From: Solirubrobacteraceae bacterium | GTDB taxonomy: Bacteria > Actinomycetota > Thermoleophilia > Solirubrobacterales > Solirubrobacteraceae | NCBI GenBank assembly: GCA_016463765.1 | Contig: JAEMQS010000037.1 | Coordinates: 1 to 32,165, forward strand | Direction: 5' to 3' | DNA: 32,165 nucleotides | Shown here: piece by piece, positions 1-8,591 of the stretch | Layout: each line of letters opens with the position of its first letter | Numbering within the stretch: position 1 is the stretch's first letter | Translations under genes and position numbers: made by a program | Notes under the pieces: model-generated | Told to the model about the DNA's origin: nothing | Databases searched by the model: none | The model's input: the letters and a program-made list of their open reading frames with translations, nothing else

Positions 1-29
1 CCGAGGGTGGAGAGGGCGAGGATCGTCAT
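1..29 (-). CDS. 5' end of an unidentified gene, cut by the window edge
   Basis: On the minus strand an ATG at 27-29 overlaps the TGA stop (26-28) of the upstream gene in the ATGA arrangement seen elsewhere in this window. The frame stays open to the window edge and reads M-T-I-L-A-L-S-T-L. This suggests a translationally coupled next gene in the same operon. Nine residues are too few to name it; a hydrophobic start would suit a membrane protein or several soluble families. Confidence 0.45.
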
Positions 30-1837
30 TGGTTGAGCAGCACCCAGATGCGGCGGACGAGCGCCTGGAGGTCGGCGTCGGAGGACAGGCGGCTCGGCAG
101 CTGCGGCAGGCCGGTGCGGATCACGAGCCCGCGGTTCAGGCGCGTGGCGACGATGACGTCCTGCTCGCCGTCGACCGTCGTGCCGAGCGAGACGACCCGC
201 GAGGCGGGGCCGAGCGACCGCGTCGCCTCGAAGGCGTCGAACCCGTCGAACTGGCCGTCTGTGCCTTCGAACAGGCGCAGCGGATCCTCGGCCACGACGA
301 TGCTCGTCCCCGAAACCTCCTCCACCGGCCCGAGCTGCGCGCCGAACAGGTCCCGCGGCGCGGCAGTCGTCGGGTCGAGCGCCCGGCGCGGCGTGACCCG
401 CACCTCGCGGCGCAGCGACTGCACGCCGACGTTGTACAGGCGCCCACCGCGGATGACCCACCGGCGCAGGCGACGCTGGAGCCCGGCGTCCATCCACTGC
501 GTGTCGCCCGCGAGGATCACACCGGTGTGGTCTCCGAGCTGCGGGCCGACCTGCCGCGCGAGCGCGAGGTCCGTCGTGATGTCGTACTTGCGGCCCTGGC
601 GGTCGAGCTCGATGAGCAGCGGCGCCACGGTCTCCTCGACGCCCGAGGGCAGACCGCTGCCGTCGTAGATCCGCGCGGTGCGGACGGGGAGCCCGCCGGT
701 CAGCGTGTCGGGCCAGCCGTCGCCGGTGTCGTCCACGCGGTTGCGGCCCTGCCACGTCGTCGCGGGCAGGACGACGAGGACCTTGTTCTCGTTGACCGAC
801 TGCACAGGGAACGGCACCGTCGCGCGGCGAGTCGCGGTGCGCAGCTCGAAGAGGTACAGACCGGACTTCCCGCCGGGCGCGCGGACCCGCACCAGCGGGC
901 GCGTGCCGCTGCCGTTCGACCGCCGGGGCTGGCCGACGCGCCGGATCTGCCAGGTGTAGCGCTCACCCGCGGAGAGCACGCCGAACTCGGCCTGCGATGC
1001 GGCCTCGACCGGCACCGTCGGCGGCTGCGCGTTGAGGTAGCGGACGCTGATGCCGCCCCGTCCGGCCGGCTCCTCGCCGTACGCGGGCTTCGGCGGCAGC
1101 TCGCCGGGCGACGATCCGATGTTGCCCGCCTGGTCGCGGGACTCGACCGCGACGAGATACGTGCCCTGGGCGACGCGGCGGCCGTCGACGGTGCCGTCCC
1201 ACTCCCACGTCGGCGTCCCGCTCGCGACGTCCTCGGCGAGCACCTCACGAGCCGGGGACACGTCGGTGCGGTAGACGAGCACCCGGCCCTTGCGCCCGGG
1301 GATGAACATCCGCACCCGCGCGGGCTGGCCGTCGCGGCGCGGCAGCAGCTCAGCACGCGGCAGCCCCGTCTGCTCGGGTCCGATGCTCAGCACGCGCGGC
1401 TGCGGCGGCGCGGTGTCCAGGCGGATGTTGCGCGGGATGACGACCGACCGGCCCTGGCGGCGCAGGCCGACCCGCACGCGGTACGTCCCATCGGGCACGC
1501 GGGCGCCCTGATCGTCGCGGCCGTCCCAGACCAGGCGCAGCTGGCGATAGGCCTCCAGCGGCTCGTTGCGCGCGAGGCGCCGGACGGGCTGGTCGTCGGC
1601 GTCGACGACCGTGACCGTCACGTCGTCAGGCTCCTGGAGCAGGAAGCCGATGCGTGCGCGGTCGAACCGGCCGTCCTGGTTCGGGCTGAAGAACGGCGTG
1701 GCGCGGACCTGCCCGAGCACCCCCGGCTCGCGCTTCAGGCGCTGCGTGATGAAGAACGCGGCGAACGTCGCCACGACGAGCACCGCGAACGCGATGCCGG
1801 CGATGAGCGCGCCCGGCGCGCGGCGCTCCTCGGTCAC
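26..1837 (-). CDS. Membrane-anchored protein with FlgD-type Ig-like domains
   Basis: This 603-residue protein has a short cytoplasmic N-terminus and one membrane segment at about residues 9-30, so most of it should lie outside the membrane. After the anchor comes a FlgD-like Ig domain (about 40-140) with the signature SPNQDG, then a WDGRDDQG...PDGTYRVRV stretch. A second such repeat (WEWDGTVDGRRVAQGTY) lies at about 210-245. The C-terminal half (about 350-600) contains VLVVLPATTWQGRN and GVILAGDTQWMD and resembles the amidotransferase-like region found in proteins annotated as N,N-dimethylformamidase beta-like; no catalytic role can be claimed. It overlaps the phosphatase gene upstream by 4 bp (ATGA) and the next gene downstream likewise, so all three are probably one operon. 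The function is unknown; a cell-envelope or surface-polymer role is likely. Confidence 0.85.
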   Translation of the reverse strand: MTEERRAPGALIAGIAFAVLVVATFAAFFITQRLKREPGVLGQVRATPFFSPNQDGRFDRARIGFLLQEPDDVTVTVVDADDQPVRRLARNEPLEAYRQLRLVWDGRDDQGARVPDGTYRVRVGLRRQGRSVVIPRNIRLDTAPPQPRVLSIGPEQTGLPRAELLPRRDGQPARVRMFIPGRKGRVLVYRTDVSPAREVLAEDVASGTPTWEWDGTVDGRRVAQGTYLVAVESRDQAGNIGSSPGELPPKPAYGEEPAGRGGISVRYLNAQPPTVPVEAASQAEFGVLSAGERYTWQIRRVGQPRRSNGSGTRPLVRVRAPGGKSGLYLFELRTATRRATVPFPVQSVNENKVLVVLPATTWQGRNRVDDTGDGWPDTLTGGLPVRTARIYDGSGLPSGVEETVAPLLIELDRQGRKYDITTDLALARQVGPQLGDHTGVILAGDTQWMDAGLQRRLRRWVIRGGRLYNVGVQSLRREVRVTPRRALDPTTAAPRDLFGAQLGPVEEVSGTSIVVAEDPLRLFEGTDGQFDGFDAFEATRSLGPASRVVSLGTTVDGEQDVIVATRLNRGLVIRTGLPQLPSRLSSDADLQALVRRIWVLLNQ

Positions 1838-2391
1838 AGGCGATGCACGGTGCCGTTGCCCACCTGCGCGAGTTCGGCGTCCTCGACGACTCCCCTGCCC
1901 AGCGCGCGCTGTGCAACGCGGATCACGCCGCCGTGGCAGACCACGAGCGCCGGGACGACCCCGGCGCGGATCTCCTCCAGCACCTCGACCACCCGGGCGC
2001 TCTGCTCGGCCAGCGACTCGCCGCCGGGAAAGCGGAAGTCCAGGTCGCCGGCGGCCCAGCGCTCGAGCTCGCCGGGCTGTTCGAGCAGCACCTCGGCGTA
2101 GCTGCGCCCGGCCCAGTCTCCGACGTCGATCTCACGCAGCCGGTCGTCGAGGACGACGGGCAGGCCGATGACCTCGGAGACGACCTCGGCCGTCTGCGCC
2201 GCACGCAGCAGCGGGCTCGCCCACAGCGCCGCGATCTCCTCGCCGCGCAGCTGCTCGGCCAGCGCGGCGGCCTGCTCGAAACCCCGGGCGTTCAGCGGCG
2301 GGTTGCGCGCGCCCTGGAACCGGCGTGCCGCGTTGTCGGCCGTTTCGCCGTGGCGCGCCAGCAGGAGCGGGCGCTCGTCCGTCGCCGACAT
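1834..2391 (-). CDS. Histidine phosphatase family protein (phosphoglycerate mutase-like)
   Basis: The 185-residue protein has the family's phosphohistidine motif near the N-terminus (LLLARHGETADN, with RHGE at about residues 14-17). The second conserved His is in VCHGGVIRVAQ near residue 153, and an acidic LREIDVGDWAGRSY segment in the middle is typical of the cofactor-dependent PGM/CobC-like branch. The length is normal for a single-domain member. The substrate cannot be told from sequence: small phosphorylated metabolites, alpha-ribazole phosphate or a sugar phosphate are all possible. It starts at ATG 2391, 4 bp after the stop of the LytR_C gene, and overlaps the next gene by 4 bp, so it should be co-transcribed with both. 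Confidence 0.88.
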   Translation of the reverse strand: MSATDERPLLLARHGETADNAARRFQGARNPPLNARGFEQAAALAEQLRGEEIAALWASPLLRAAQTAEVVSEVIGLPVVLDDRLREIDVGDWAGRSYAEVLLEQPGELERWAAGDLDFRFPGGESLAEQSARVVEVLEEIRAGVVPALVVCHGGVIRVAQRALGRGVVEDAELAQVGNGTVHRL

Positions 2392-2395
2392 CGGT

Positions 2396-3604
2396 CTAGG
2401 GAAGGTCGGTGCGGTCGGCGCCGACGATCACGACGACGTCGGCCTCTTCGCCCGCGGTGACCGCGTCGCTCGGGTCGAGCGGCTGGACGGCATCCTCGCC
2501 CGCTCCGATCTGCCGGGCGACCTGGAGCGCGTCGGCGCGGCTGCCCTCACGGAAGGCGACGATGGTCGCCGAGCGCGACTGGTCCGGTGAGTTCGTGACC
2601 GTGCCGCGGACGTAGCCGGCCTGTTCGATCTCCTGCGAGATCGACGCTGCAAGGCCGGCGACGGTCGTGCCGTTGAGGACCGCGACGTTCACCGCCGAGG
2701 GCTCGTTCGCACCCGAACCGCTCGCGTTGGTGCTCGTGCGCGTGGACTCCGCCGTCTCCTCACCGGACTCCGCGGCGGGGTCGGCCACGGTCTCGCCGAC
2801 GGTGTTCGACGGCGCGGGCGTGTCGTCGCCGCCGGTCAGCTGGGTGACGCCGAGCACGATGACGAGGAGCCCGACGACCACGCCGCCGGCGATGCCGAGC
2901 ATCTTGCCGGTCGACCGGCCTCCACCCTCACCACGGGCACGCGCCGAGTTCGCCGGTGCGGCGGTCACGGGTGCGGCAGCCGGGGTCCGCGGCGGACGCG
3001 GCCCGGTCGTGCGCACGGGCTGCACGGGCCCGGTGTCGCCCGTGTCCTGCCCGGGCACGGCCGCCGCGGCGCCTGCAGCGGTGGCGGGCACCGTGGCCGG
3101 CTTCGCGGGGATCTCCGCGGGCTTGGCCATCGGCGGCTGCCCGTTCGGGGCGCCGGGCGTCCCGGCGGGGACGGCGGCGGGCTTGGCCGGCACCGCGGGC
3201 GCGACCACGGTCTTGCCCTCGTCACCCGAGGCAGGCGCGGCAGGGACGGCATGGGCGCCCGTGGGCGGATCGGCGACCTTGGCCACCGCAGCCGCAGCGG
3301 CGACGGTCGCAGGCGCGGCCTTCGCGGCGACAGCAGGGCGCTGGCCCTTGCCCGCCGCGGTCTGCGCGCCGACGGGACGTGCGGCCGCGGCGGCGCGCGA
3401 CGCCTGCGCCACGATCCGGCGCGTCAGGTCCGCCTCGCGCTCCTCACCCAGCGCCGCCCATTCGCGCAGGCGCTTGACCTCGCGCGCCTGGGCGAAGTAG
3501 AGAAGGGAGAGGACACCGAGGCCGACGACGGCGGCCAGGCCGGCGTACGCGCCGTACTTCTCGATGACCTCCGTGACGGAGCTCGCTGCCAGCAAGAACG
3601 GCAT
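2396..3604 (-). CDS. Ala/Pro-rich membrane protein with LytR C-terminal (LytR_C) domain
   Basis: The 402-residue protein has an N-terminal hydrophobic segment (about 18-36), then a short charged helix (REVKRLREWAALGEERE). A very long low-complexity Ala/Pro/Val linker runs from about 60 to 230, and a second membrane segment follows (about 234-256, MLGIAGGVVVGLLVIVLGV). An acidic Ser/Thr spacer leads into a LytR_C domain (about 305-395) containing VAVLNGTTVAGLA. LytR_C domains often accompany LCP cell-wall ligases, but the catalytic LCP domain is absent here, so this is at most an accessory protein. It heads the three-gene operon running towards position 1. A TACCAT element 10 nt before the ATG could be a -10 box, but no convincing -35 is visible. 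Confidence 0.85.
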   Translation of the reverse strand: MPFLLAASSVTEVIEKYGAYAGLAAVVGLGVLSLLYFAQAREVKRLREWAALGEEREADLTRRIVAQASRAAAAARPVGAQTAAGKGQRPAVAAKAAPATVAAAAAVAKVADPPTGAHAVPAAPASGDEGKTVVAPAVPAKPAAVPAGTPGAPNGQPPMAKPAEIPAKPATVPATAAGAAAAVPGQDTGDTGPVQPVRTTGPRPPRTPAAAPVTAAPANSARARGEGGGRSTGKMLGIAGGVVVGLLVIVLGVTQLTGGDDTPAPSNTVGETVADPAAESGEETAESTRTSTNASGSGANEPSAVNVAVLNGTTVAGLAASISQEIEQAGYVRGTVTNSPDQSRSATIVAFREGSRADALQVARQIGAGEDAVQPLDPSDAVTAGEEADVVVIVGADRTDLP

Positions 3605-3646
3605 GAAGCCCGGAATGGTAGTGACCGTGCCCCCTGTCCCGGGTTC

Positions 3647-5554
3647 TCACCCGGCGGTGGGGACGCCCCGACCCGCCATGAGCTCGGACACCTTCGCGGC
3701 GAGCGCCGCCGCGTCACCCTCCAGCACGAGCAGCCCGATCTCGTCGAACGCGCGGTCCACGGCCTGGGGGTCGAGCGGGGCGCGCTCGGCGCGCATGATC
3801 TTCTCCGACGGCGTCGGCTGCGGGCGTTCGTGCGGGTTGAACAGCTCCTCGTGGAGCTTCTCCCCGGCGCGCCGGCCGACGACCTCGATCTCGATGTCGC
3901 GCCCCGGCTCCAGGCCGGACAGCTCGATCATCGCGCGGGCGAGGTCCATGATGTTCACGGGCTCGCCCATCTCCAGGACGAAGGTCTCGCCGCCGCCACC
4001 GAGCGTCGCCGAGCGGATGATGAGCTGCACCGCCTCCGGGATCGTCATGAAGTAGCGCGTCATCCGCTCGTCGGTGACCGTCACCGGCCCACCGCGCGCG
4101 ATCTGCCGGCGGAAGATCGGCACCACCGAGCCCGACGAGCCGAGCACGTTGCCGAACCGCACGCTGGCAAAGCGCGTGTCGGGGTAGCGAGCGTTCTCGG
4201 CCTCGACGGCCCACTCGGCCAGCGCCTTGCTCGCGCCCATCACGGTGGCGGGCGTCACGGCCTTGTCGGTGGAGACGAGCACGAAGGTCTTCACCTGCGC
4301 GTCGCCGGCGATCCGGGCGACCACGCGCGTGGCGATCGCGTTGTTGCGCACCGCCTCGACCGGGTTGCTCTCCATGAGGCCCACGTGCTTGTAGGCGGCT
4401 GCGTGGAAGACGATCGTCGGGCGGTGCTCGGCGAACACCTCGCGCATCCGCTCCTCGGCCTTGCAGTCGGCGAGCACCGAGACCTGCGTCGAGGGGTGGA
4501 CGTGGCGGTCGTCGAGCAGCTCACGCTCGATCTGGAAGAGGTTGTCCTCGGCGTGGTCGAGGCAGATGAGCTTGCGCGGGCCCACGCGCGCGATCTGGCG
4601 GCACAGCTCCGAGCCGATCGACCCGCCCGCGCCAGTGACGAGCACGACCTCGCCCGTGAGGTAGGCGCCGACACGGTCGAGCTCCATGACCACGGGTTCG
4701 CGTCCCAGGACATCCTCGACCTGCACGTCGCGAACCTGCTTGACGTACCGGCCCTCGCCCTGCAGCAGCTCGAAGACCGTCGGCAGCGTGCGGACCGGGA
4801 TGCCGCGCTCGCGGCAGGCCTTGACCACCCGCGCGCGCACGACGCCCGGCGCGGAGGGGATCGCGATGGTGACCTCATCCGGCTCGGCCTCGTCGAGCAC
4901 CCGCGTGAGCTGCTCGGTCGTGCCGAGCACGCGGACACCGTCGATACGCAGGCCGGCCTTGGTCGGGTCGTCGTCGACGAAGCCGACCGGGCGCAGCTTC
5001 AGCTCAGGGTTGCGCATGATCTCGCGCAGCACCAGCCGGCCGCCGTCACCGGCGCCGACGATGAGCAGGCCGCGCGCGTCGCTGCGTGGGCGGTAGCCGC
5101 GCAGCGGACGCTCATGGAGCATGCGCGCGACGACCCGCGCGCCGCCGACCAGCGCGACGCACAGGAGCGCGAAGACCACCACGACGCCCGACGGGATGGT
5201 CACGGGCGCGCCGAACCACACGACGGGCTTGACGATGGCCACGTAGGCCACGAGCGCGACGGTGCTGACCAGGACCGCCTGGCCGACCATGAACAGGTCC
5301 CGGTTCGTCGAGTAGCGCCACCACTTCTGGTACATCCGGAACGCGACGAAGATCACCAGCGACCCGAGGACCAGCGGGAGGATCGTCGCCTCGCGCAGGT
5401 CCTGGAACCGCTCGGGGACCCCGCCATCGAGATCGCCGAAACGCAGCTCGTAGGCGAGCACGTACGCGAGCGCGACCAGCACCCCGTCGATCACGAGCTG
5501 CGGCAGCGAGTGACGGTGCAGGGGGAAGGCCGCGGATCCGAACCGGCGGCGCAT
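3647..5554 (-). CDS. Membrane-bound NDP-sugar 4,6-dehydratase/epimerase (CapD/FlaA1/PglF type)
   Basis: The 635-residue length is typical of the long, membrane-anchored members. The first ~130 residues hold four hydrophobic helices. A first Rossmann-like domain follows (LLIVGAGDGGRLVLREI). The catalytic SDR domain begins near residue 305 with the NAD(P)-binding VTGAGGSIGSEL. The active-site region STDKAVTPATVMGASK (about 428-444) has Met in place of the usual SDR Tyr in the YxxxK position, as known for this family. Characterised relatives convert UDP-GlcNAc to a 4-keto-6-deoxy intermediate, the first step towards many surface and flagellin sugars. It could therefore feed the aminotransferase and ketoisomerase genes to the right, although FdtA-type enzymes usually use dTDP-sugars. 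No flagellar-type promoter is visible in front of it. Confidence 0.92.
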   Translation of the reverse strand: MRRRFGSAAFPLHRHSLPQLVIDGVLVALAYVLAYELRFGDLDGGVPERFQDLREATILPLVLGSLVIFVAFRMYQKWWRYSTNRDLFMVGQAVLVSTVALVAYVAIVKPVVWFGAPVTIPSGVVVVFALLCVALVGGARVVARMLHERPLRGYRPRSDARGLLIVGAGDGGRLVLREIMRNPELKLRPVGFVDDDPTKAGLRIDGVRVLGTTEQLTRVLDEAEPDEVTIAIPSAPGVVRARVVKACRERGIPVRTLPTVFELLQGEGRYVKQVRDVQVEDVLGREPVVMELDRVGAYLTGEVVLVTGAGGSIGSELCRQIARVGPRKLICLDHAEDNLFQIERELLDDRHVHPSTQVSVLADCKAEERMREVFAEHRPTIVFHAAAYKHVGLMESNPVEAVRNNAIATRVVARIAGDAQVKTFVLVSTDKAVTPATVMGASKALAEWAVEAENARYPDTRFASVRFGNVLGSSGSVVPIFRRQIARGGPVTVTDERMTRYFMTIPEAVQLIIRSATLGGGGETFVLEMGEPVNIMDLARAMIELSGLEPGRDIEIEVVGRRAGEKLHEELFNPHERPQPTPSEKIMRAERAPLDPQAVDRAFDEIGLLVLEGDAAALAAKVSELMAGRGVPTAG

Positions 5555-5589
5555 TGCCCCGGGATTCTAGGCCGGGCGGCGGTTTCCCA

Positions 5590-6624
5590 CTACGCGGTCG
5601 CCGCGCACACCGCGTTGCGCCCGCCCCGCTTGGCCTCATACAGCGCCCGGTCGGCGACGCTCTTGACGTCATGCAGGTGCAGGTGCGCGCCCTGCGCTCG
5701 CGCCACCCCGACCGACAGCGTCACGCGCGGGAAGTCCGGGAACGCCGCCTCGACGCCGGCCCGCAGCCGCTCGCCGATGTCCATCGCGTCGTCGGCCGAG
5801 GCGCCGTCGAGCACGACCGCGAACTCGTCGCCGCCGAGGCGGTACACGCGGTCGGTGCTGCGCGCGCTGGCCTGGAGGCTGTCGGCGACACGGCGCAGGA
5901 CGTCGTCGCCCTCGTCGTGGCCGAGCGTGTCGTTGATGGCCTTGAAGCCGTCGAGGTCGCACATGAGGATCGCCACCGGCAGCCGGCCGTCCGCGGCCTG
6001 GTGCTCCAGCGACTCGATCCGCAGGTCGAACGCCTTGCGGTTCAGCAGGCCGGTGAGCGTGTCGCTGATCGCGTCGGTGCGCGCGCGGCGCTCGGAGTGG
6101 CCGACCGCCGTCGTCGCGATCCACACCGCGATGCACGCCGCCAGCCAGCTCGTCAGCAGCCCGGCACGGTCCAGCGCGCCCGGAGCATCGGCGACGAGCA
6201 CACCGCCGACGGCACACACGACGACCCAGCCGAGCAGCACCCGTGAGAGGGCGCCCTGAAAGCGGATCCCGATGAACGCCGCCATGACGCAGAACACCGG
6301 CACGGCGGGACTGTCGAGCCCGCCCGTCACCGCAGTCGCCACGCCGATCGTCGTGACAATGACGACGTTCTCCACACCCATCCAGAACCCCAGGTGACGG
6401 GTCTTGGCGAGCCCGACCTGCACCGCGCCGATGACGACCGCGGCGACGCCGACGGTGATCGCGCCCGCGACGATCACGTGCCGCGGCTCGGTGAGCACGA
6501 CGGCGACCATGACGAAGACGCACATGAGCACGTGACGCTGCGCGGCGGGCCGGACCAGGCGCTCGTTCTCGACCTGGCGCAGCCGCTCGACTTCCGTCGT
6601 CGCAAAGAGGGACCGCAGGGGCAT
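5590..6624 (-). CDS. Membrane diguanylate cyclase (GGDEF domain)
   Basis: The 344-residue protein has about six hydrophobic helices in residues 30-175 with no recognisable sensor motif, followed by a GGDEF domain. Diagnostic residues are [12 protein letters not shown] at the domain entry, [11 protein letters not shown] (metal-binding Asp), and an intact GGDEF signature at residues 264-268. A product-inhibition I-site, RSTD, lies exactly five residues before GGDEF. It is therefore predicted to make c-di-GMP and to be feedback inhibited. No EAL domain is present. Its ATG lies 9 nt after a perfect sigma-28 -10 box (GCCGATAA), which would place c-di-GMP synthesis in the flagellar regulon. It is divergent from the sugar aminotransferase gene. 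Confidence 0.95.
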   Translation of the reverse strand: MPLRSLFATTEVERLRQVENERLVRPAAQRHVLMCVFVMVAVVLTEPRHVIVAGAITVGVAAVVIGAVQVGLAKTRHLGFWMGVENVVIVTTIGVATAVTGGLDSPAVPVFCVMAAFIGIRFQGALSRVLLGWVVVCAVGGVLVADAPGALDRAGLLTSWLAACIAVWIATTAVGHSERRARTDAISDTLTGLLNRKAFDLRIESLEHQAADGRLPVAILMCDLDGFKAINDTLGHDEGDDVLRRVADSLQASARSTDRVYRLGGDEFAVVLDGASADDAMDIGERLRAGVEAAFPDFPRVTLSVGVARAQGAHLHLHDVKSVADRALYEAKRGGRNAVCAATA

Positions 6625-6633
6625 CAGCCCCCC

Positions 6634-6661
6634 TTATCGGCCGCGATGCAGTCTGACTCGA
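6634..6661 (-). promoter_or_regulatory. Sigma-28-like promoter of the diguanylate cyclase gene
   Basis: Reading leftwards, TCGA (6658-6661) is followed by 16 nt and GCCGATAA (6634-6641), a perfect FliA/WhiG-type -10 element. The ATG starts 9 nt further on, so the transcript would have almost no leader. The -35 half is weaker than at the neighbouring sites. Confidence 0.6.
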
Positions 6662-6694
6662 CCATTTTTCTGATGCAGCGGGTACCAGGTATGT

Positions 6695-6721
6695 TCAAGG
6701 CCGTACATCTACGGCCGATTT
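6695..6721 (+). promoter_or_regulatory. Sigma-28-like promoter of the DegT aminotransferase gene
   Basis: TCAA (6695-6698), 15 nt, GCCGATTT (6714-6721), then 8 nt to an in-frame GTG at 6730. It is divergent from the cyclase promoter about 30 bp to the left. The spacing places the transcription start at or next to the GTG, so a leaderless mRNA is expected. Confidence 0.75.
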
Positions 6722-6729
6722 CTCCGTCT

Positions 6730-7872
6730 GTGAGCTCCGATCCTCAACCCGTGCGCGTGCCCTTCCTCGACCTCGAGGCGGGATACCGCGAGCTGCGCGA
6801 GGAGCTGGACGCCGCTGCGCTGCGGGTCCTCGGCTCCGGCCGGTACATCCTCGGCGCCGAGGTCGAGGCGTTCGAGCACGAGTGGGCAGAGGCCTGCGGC
6901 ACGCGCTTCGCGGTCGGGGTCAACAGCGGCCTCGACGCGCTGACGCTCGCACTGCGCGCCCTCGGGATCGGCCCCGGCGACGAGGTCCTCGTCCCCGGCC
7001 ACACCTTCATCGCGACCTGGCTGGCGGTCACCGCCACCGGCGCGAAGCCCGTCCCCGCCGAGCCCGACCCGCAGACCGGCAACCTCGACCCCATCAGCGC
7101 CGCCGAGCGGATCGGCCCGCGCACCCGGGCGATCGTCGCCGTCCACCTGTACGGCCAGGCGATGGACCTCGAGCCGCTGCGCCGCTTCAACCTGCCGATC
7201 GTCGAGGACGCCGCGCAGGCGCACCTCGCCAAGGCCGGCGAGCGCACCGCGGGGTCGCTCGGCGACATCGCCGCATTCTCCTTCTACCCGGGCAAGAACC
7301 TCGGCGCGTACGGCGACGCGGGCGCGGTCACGACCGACGACGCCGCCCTCGCCGACGAGGTGCGCCGCCTGCGCAACTACGGCGCGGCCGAGAAGTACCG
7401 CCACGACGAACAGGGCGTCAACAGCCGGATGGACCCCATCCAGGCCGCGATGCTGCGGGTCAAGCTGCAGCACCTGCCCGAGTGGAACCGCCGCCGCCAC
7501 GCCCTGGCGGTGCGCTACTGGAACGGCCTGATGGGCACGCCCGACCTGCAGCTGCCGCGCGTGGCGCCGGGCTCCGAGCCCGTGTGGCATCTCTTCGTCG
7601 TCCGCCATCCGCGCCGCGACGAGCTCGCCGCGCACCTGCGGTCCCGCGGGGTCGAGACGCTCATCCACTACCCCGAGCCGCCGCACCTCTCCGGGGCGTA
7701 CCTGGACGCGGGGATCCGCACCGGCGGCGACCTGCCGATCACCGAGGCCTGGGCGCGCGAATGCCTGAGCCTGCCGATCGGGCCGCATATGACCACCGCG
7801 CAGGCCGATGACGTCATCGCGGCGGTGAAGAGCTTCGAAGAGGACGGAAAGAAGCTCCACCTCGTGGCGTAA
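6730..7872 (+). CDS. DegT/DnrJ/EryC1/StrS family sugar aminotransferase
   Basis: This PLP-dependent enzyme of about 380 residues should transfer an amino group to a keto-sugar nucleotide. The N-terminal [12 protein letters not shown] is typical of FdtB/QdtB-like members. Residues 158-164 (VEDAAQA) hold the Asp that contacts the PLP ring nitrogen. [18 protein letters not shown] contains the Schiff-base Lys at about residue 189. A start at ATG 6691 is also open, but GTG 6730 is preferred: it lies 8 nt after a sigma-28-like -10 box and there is no Shine-Dalgarno site for either. With an FdtA-type 3,4-ketoisomerase two genes downstream, a 3-amino-3,6-dideoxyhexose product is the best guess, by analogy with the FdtA/FdtB pathway. 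Its TAA stop lies inside a perfect palindrome. Confidence 0.93.
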   Translation: MSSDPQPVRVPFLDLEAGYRELREELDAAALRVLGSGRYILGAEVEAFEHEWAEACGTRFAVGVNSGLDALTLALRALGIGPGDEVLVPGHTFIATWLAVTATGAKPVPAEPDPQTGNLDPISAAERIGPRTRAIVAVHLYGQAMDLEPLRRFNLPIVEDAAQAHLAKAGERTAGSLGDIAAFSFYPGKNLGAYGDAGAVTTDDAALADEVRRLRNYGAAEKYRHDEQGVNSRMDPIQAAMLRVKLQHLPEWNRRRHALAVRYWNGLMGTPDLQLPRVAPGSEPVWHLFVVRHPRRDELAAHLRSRGVETLIHYPEPPHLSGAYLDAGIRTGGDLPITEAWARECLSLPIGPHMTTAQADDVIAAVKSFEEDGKKLHLVA

Positions 7873-7880
7873 CGCCACGA
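7862..7880. promoter_or_regulatory. Perfect 8-bp palindrome over the aminotransferase stop codon
   Basis: TCGTGGCG (7862-7869) and CGCCACGA (7873-7880) are exact complements around a TAA loop that is the stop codon. No T-run follows. It could end the aminotransferase transcript or act as an operator for the AbrB antitoxin gene, whose start is 40 bp away. Confidence 0.45.
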
Positions 7881-7884
7881 CTCG

Positions 7885-7913
7885 TTGTACCACTCCGCCT
7901 GAGCCGTTACAGT
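7885..7913 (+). promoter_or_regulatory. Candidate housekeeping promoter of the first toxin-antitoxin pair
   Basis: TTGTAC (7885-7890), 17 nt, TACAGT (7908-7913), then 6 nt to the antitoxin ATG. The -10 fits the TANNNT form common in actinobacteria, and the spacing predicts a leaderless transcript. It differs from the sigma-28-like sites on both sides, so the module appears to be separately controlled. The -35 match is poor. Confidence 0.4.
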
Positions 7914-7919
7914 CCAGGC

Positions 7920-8177
7920 ATGGGTGACGCTCAGACTATCCAGGCTGACGGCCGCGGTCGCGTGTTGCTGCCCAAGGATCTGCGCGAACGCCTCGGACTT
8001 GGCCCGCACGCAACCGTGATCGTGGAAGAGGCCGACGACGGCTCGGTCGTCCTGCGCGATCCGGCGGCGTCCCGCCGACGAGCCCTCGACGCCTTGCAGG
8101 GAAGCCTCGCAGAGACCCCTGGATCGGTCGATGACTTCCTCGCGCAGCGCCGGCGCGACGCTGCAGCAGAAGACTGA
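7920..8177 (+). CDS. AbrB/MazE/SpoVT-family antitoxin
   Basis: The small protein (85 residues) has an N-terminal swapped-hairpin AbrB domain: IQADGRGRVLLPKDLRERLGLG, followed by TVIVEEADDGSVVLRD. This fold normally binds DNA as a dimer. The C-terminal tail (about 50-85), ending in DDFLAQRRRDAAAED, is the usual place for binding and blocking the PIN toxin. Its stop overlaps the toxin start (TGATG), as expected for coupled antitoxin-toxin genes. Its role would be to repress its own promoter and neutralise the downstream toxin. It interrupts the sugar island but runs in the same direction. Confidence 0.88.
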   Translation: MGDAQTIQADGRGRVLLPKDLRERLGLGPHATVIVEEADDGSVVLRDPAASRRRALDALQGSLAETPGSVDDFLAQRRRDAAAED

Positions 8178-8554
8178 TGCCCACGGTCCTGGATGCGAGC
8201 GCCGTCATCGCGTTCCTGCACGACGAGCCCGGCGCCTCCGCCGTCCGCGCGTCCCTCGACGAGCCTGAGATCCCGCTGCTGAGCACCGTGAATCTGACAG
8301 AGGTCGCGCAACACGTCGGCCGGGACCGTCCTGCGGTCATCGATGGCCTCGCCGGCCTCGTCACGATCGTCGACTACGACCGCGGACAGGCGCAGTTCGC
8401 CGCCCGCCTGCACGCCGAGACCCGTGAGGCGGGGCTCGGACTCGCAGACCGGGCGTGCCTGGCCCTCGCGGCCACGACCGGGAGCCCGGCCCTCACTGCC
8501 GACAGGGCGTGGAGCCGACTTGACGTCGGCGTCGAGATCGTCCAGATCCGCTAG
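8177..8554 (+). CDS. PIN-domain ribonuclease toxin (VapC-like)
   Basis: The 125-residue length is standard for a PIN toxin. The acidic metal-binding residues are all in place: D6 (VLDASAVIAFL), E42 (NLTEVAQHV), D91 (LADRACLALA) and D109 (TADRAW). Proteins with this set are Mg-dependent ribonucleases, often cutting tRNA or rRNA; the target here is unknown. The ATG overlaps the antitoxin stop by one base, so translation is coupled. The pair forms a type II toxin-antitoxin module. The TCAA of the next sigma-28-like promoter begins just 4 bp after this gene ends. Confidence 0.9.
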   Translation: MPTVLDASAVIAFLHDEPGASAVRASLDEPEIPLLSTVNLTEVAQHVGRDRPAVIDGLAGLVTIVDYDRGQAQFAARLHAETREAGLGLADRACLALAATTGSPALTADRAWSRLDVGVEIVQIR

Positions 8555-8557
8555 CCC

Positions 8558-8584
8558 TCAACCCTCGCGCCGCAAAGCCGATGA
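8558..8584 (+). promoter_or_regulatory. Sigma-28-like promoter of the ketoisomerase gene
   Basis: TCAA (8558-8561), 15 nt, GCCGATGA (8577-8584), then 7 nt to the in-frame GTG at 8592. A leaderless mRNA is expected. It restarts flagellar-type transcription right after the toxin gene. Confidence 0.75.
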
Positions 8585-8591
8585 CCCAGGT

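Noticed and set aside
29..2101. A 690-codon plus-strand open frame
   Set aside because: It is the complement of the FlgD-Ig-like and phosphatase genes, with shadow-type composition and no recognisable domain.
3251..6259. A plus-strand open frame of about 1000 codons
   Set aside because: It lies opposite the 4,6-dehydratase, LytR_C and cyclase genes, which have clear motifs, and its His/Arg/Asp-rich composition is the usual shadow of high-GC coding sequence.
7804..7811. Plus-strand GCCGATGA before the first toxin-antitoxin pair
   Set aside because: It is inside the aminotransferase coding sequence, has no TCAA at the right distance and is over 100 bp from the antitoxin start.
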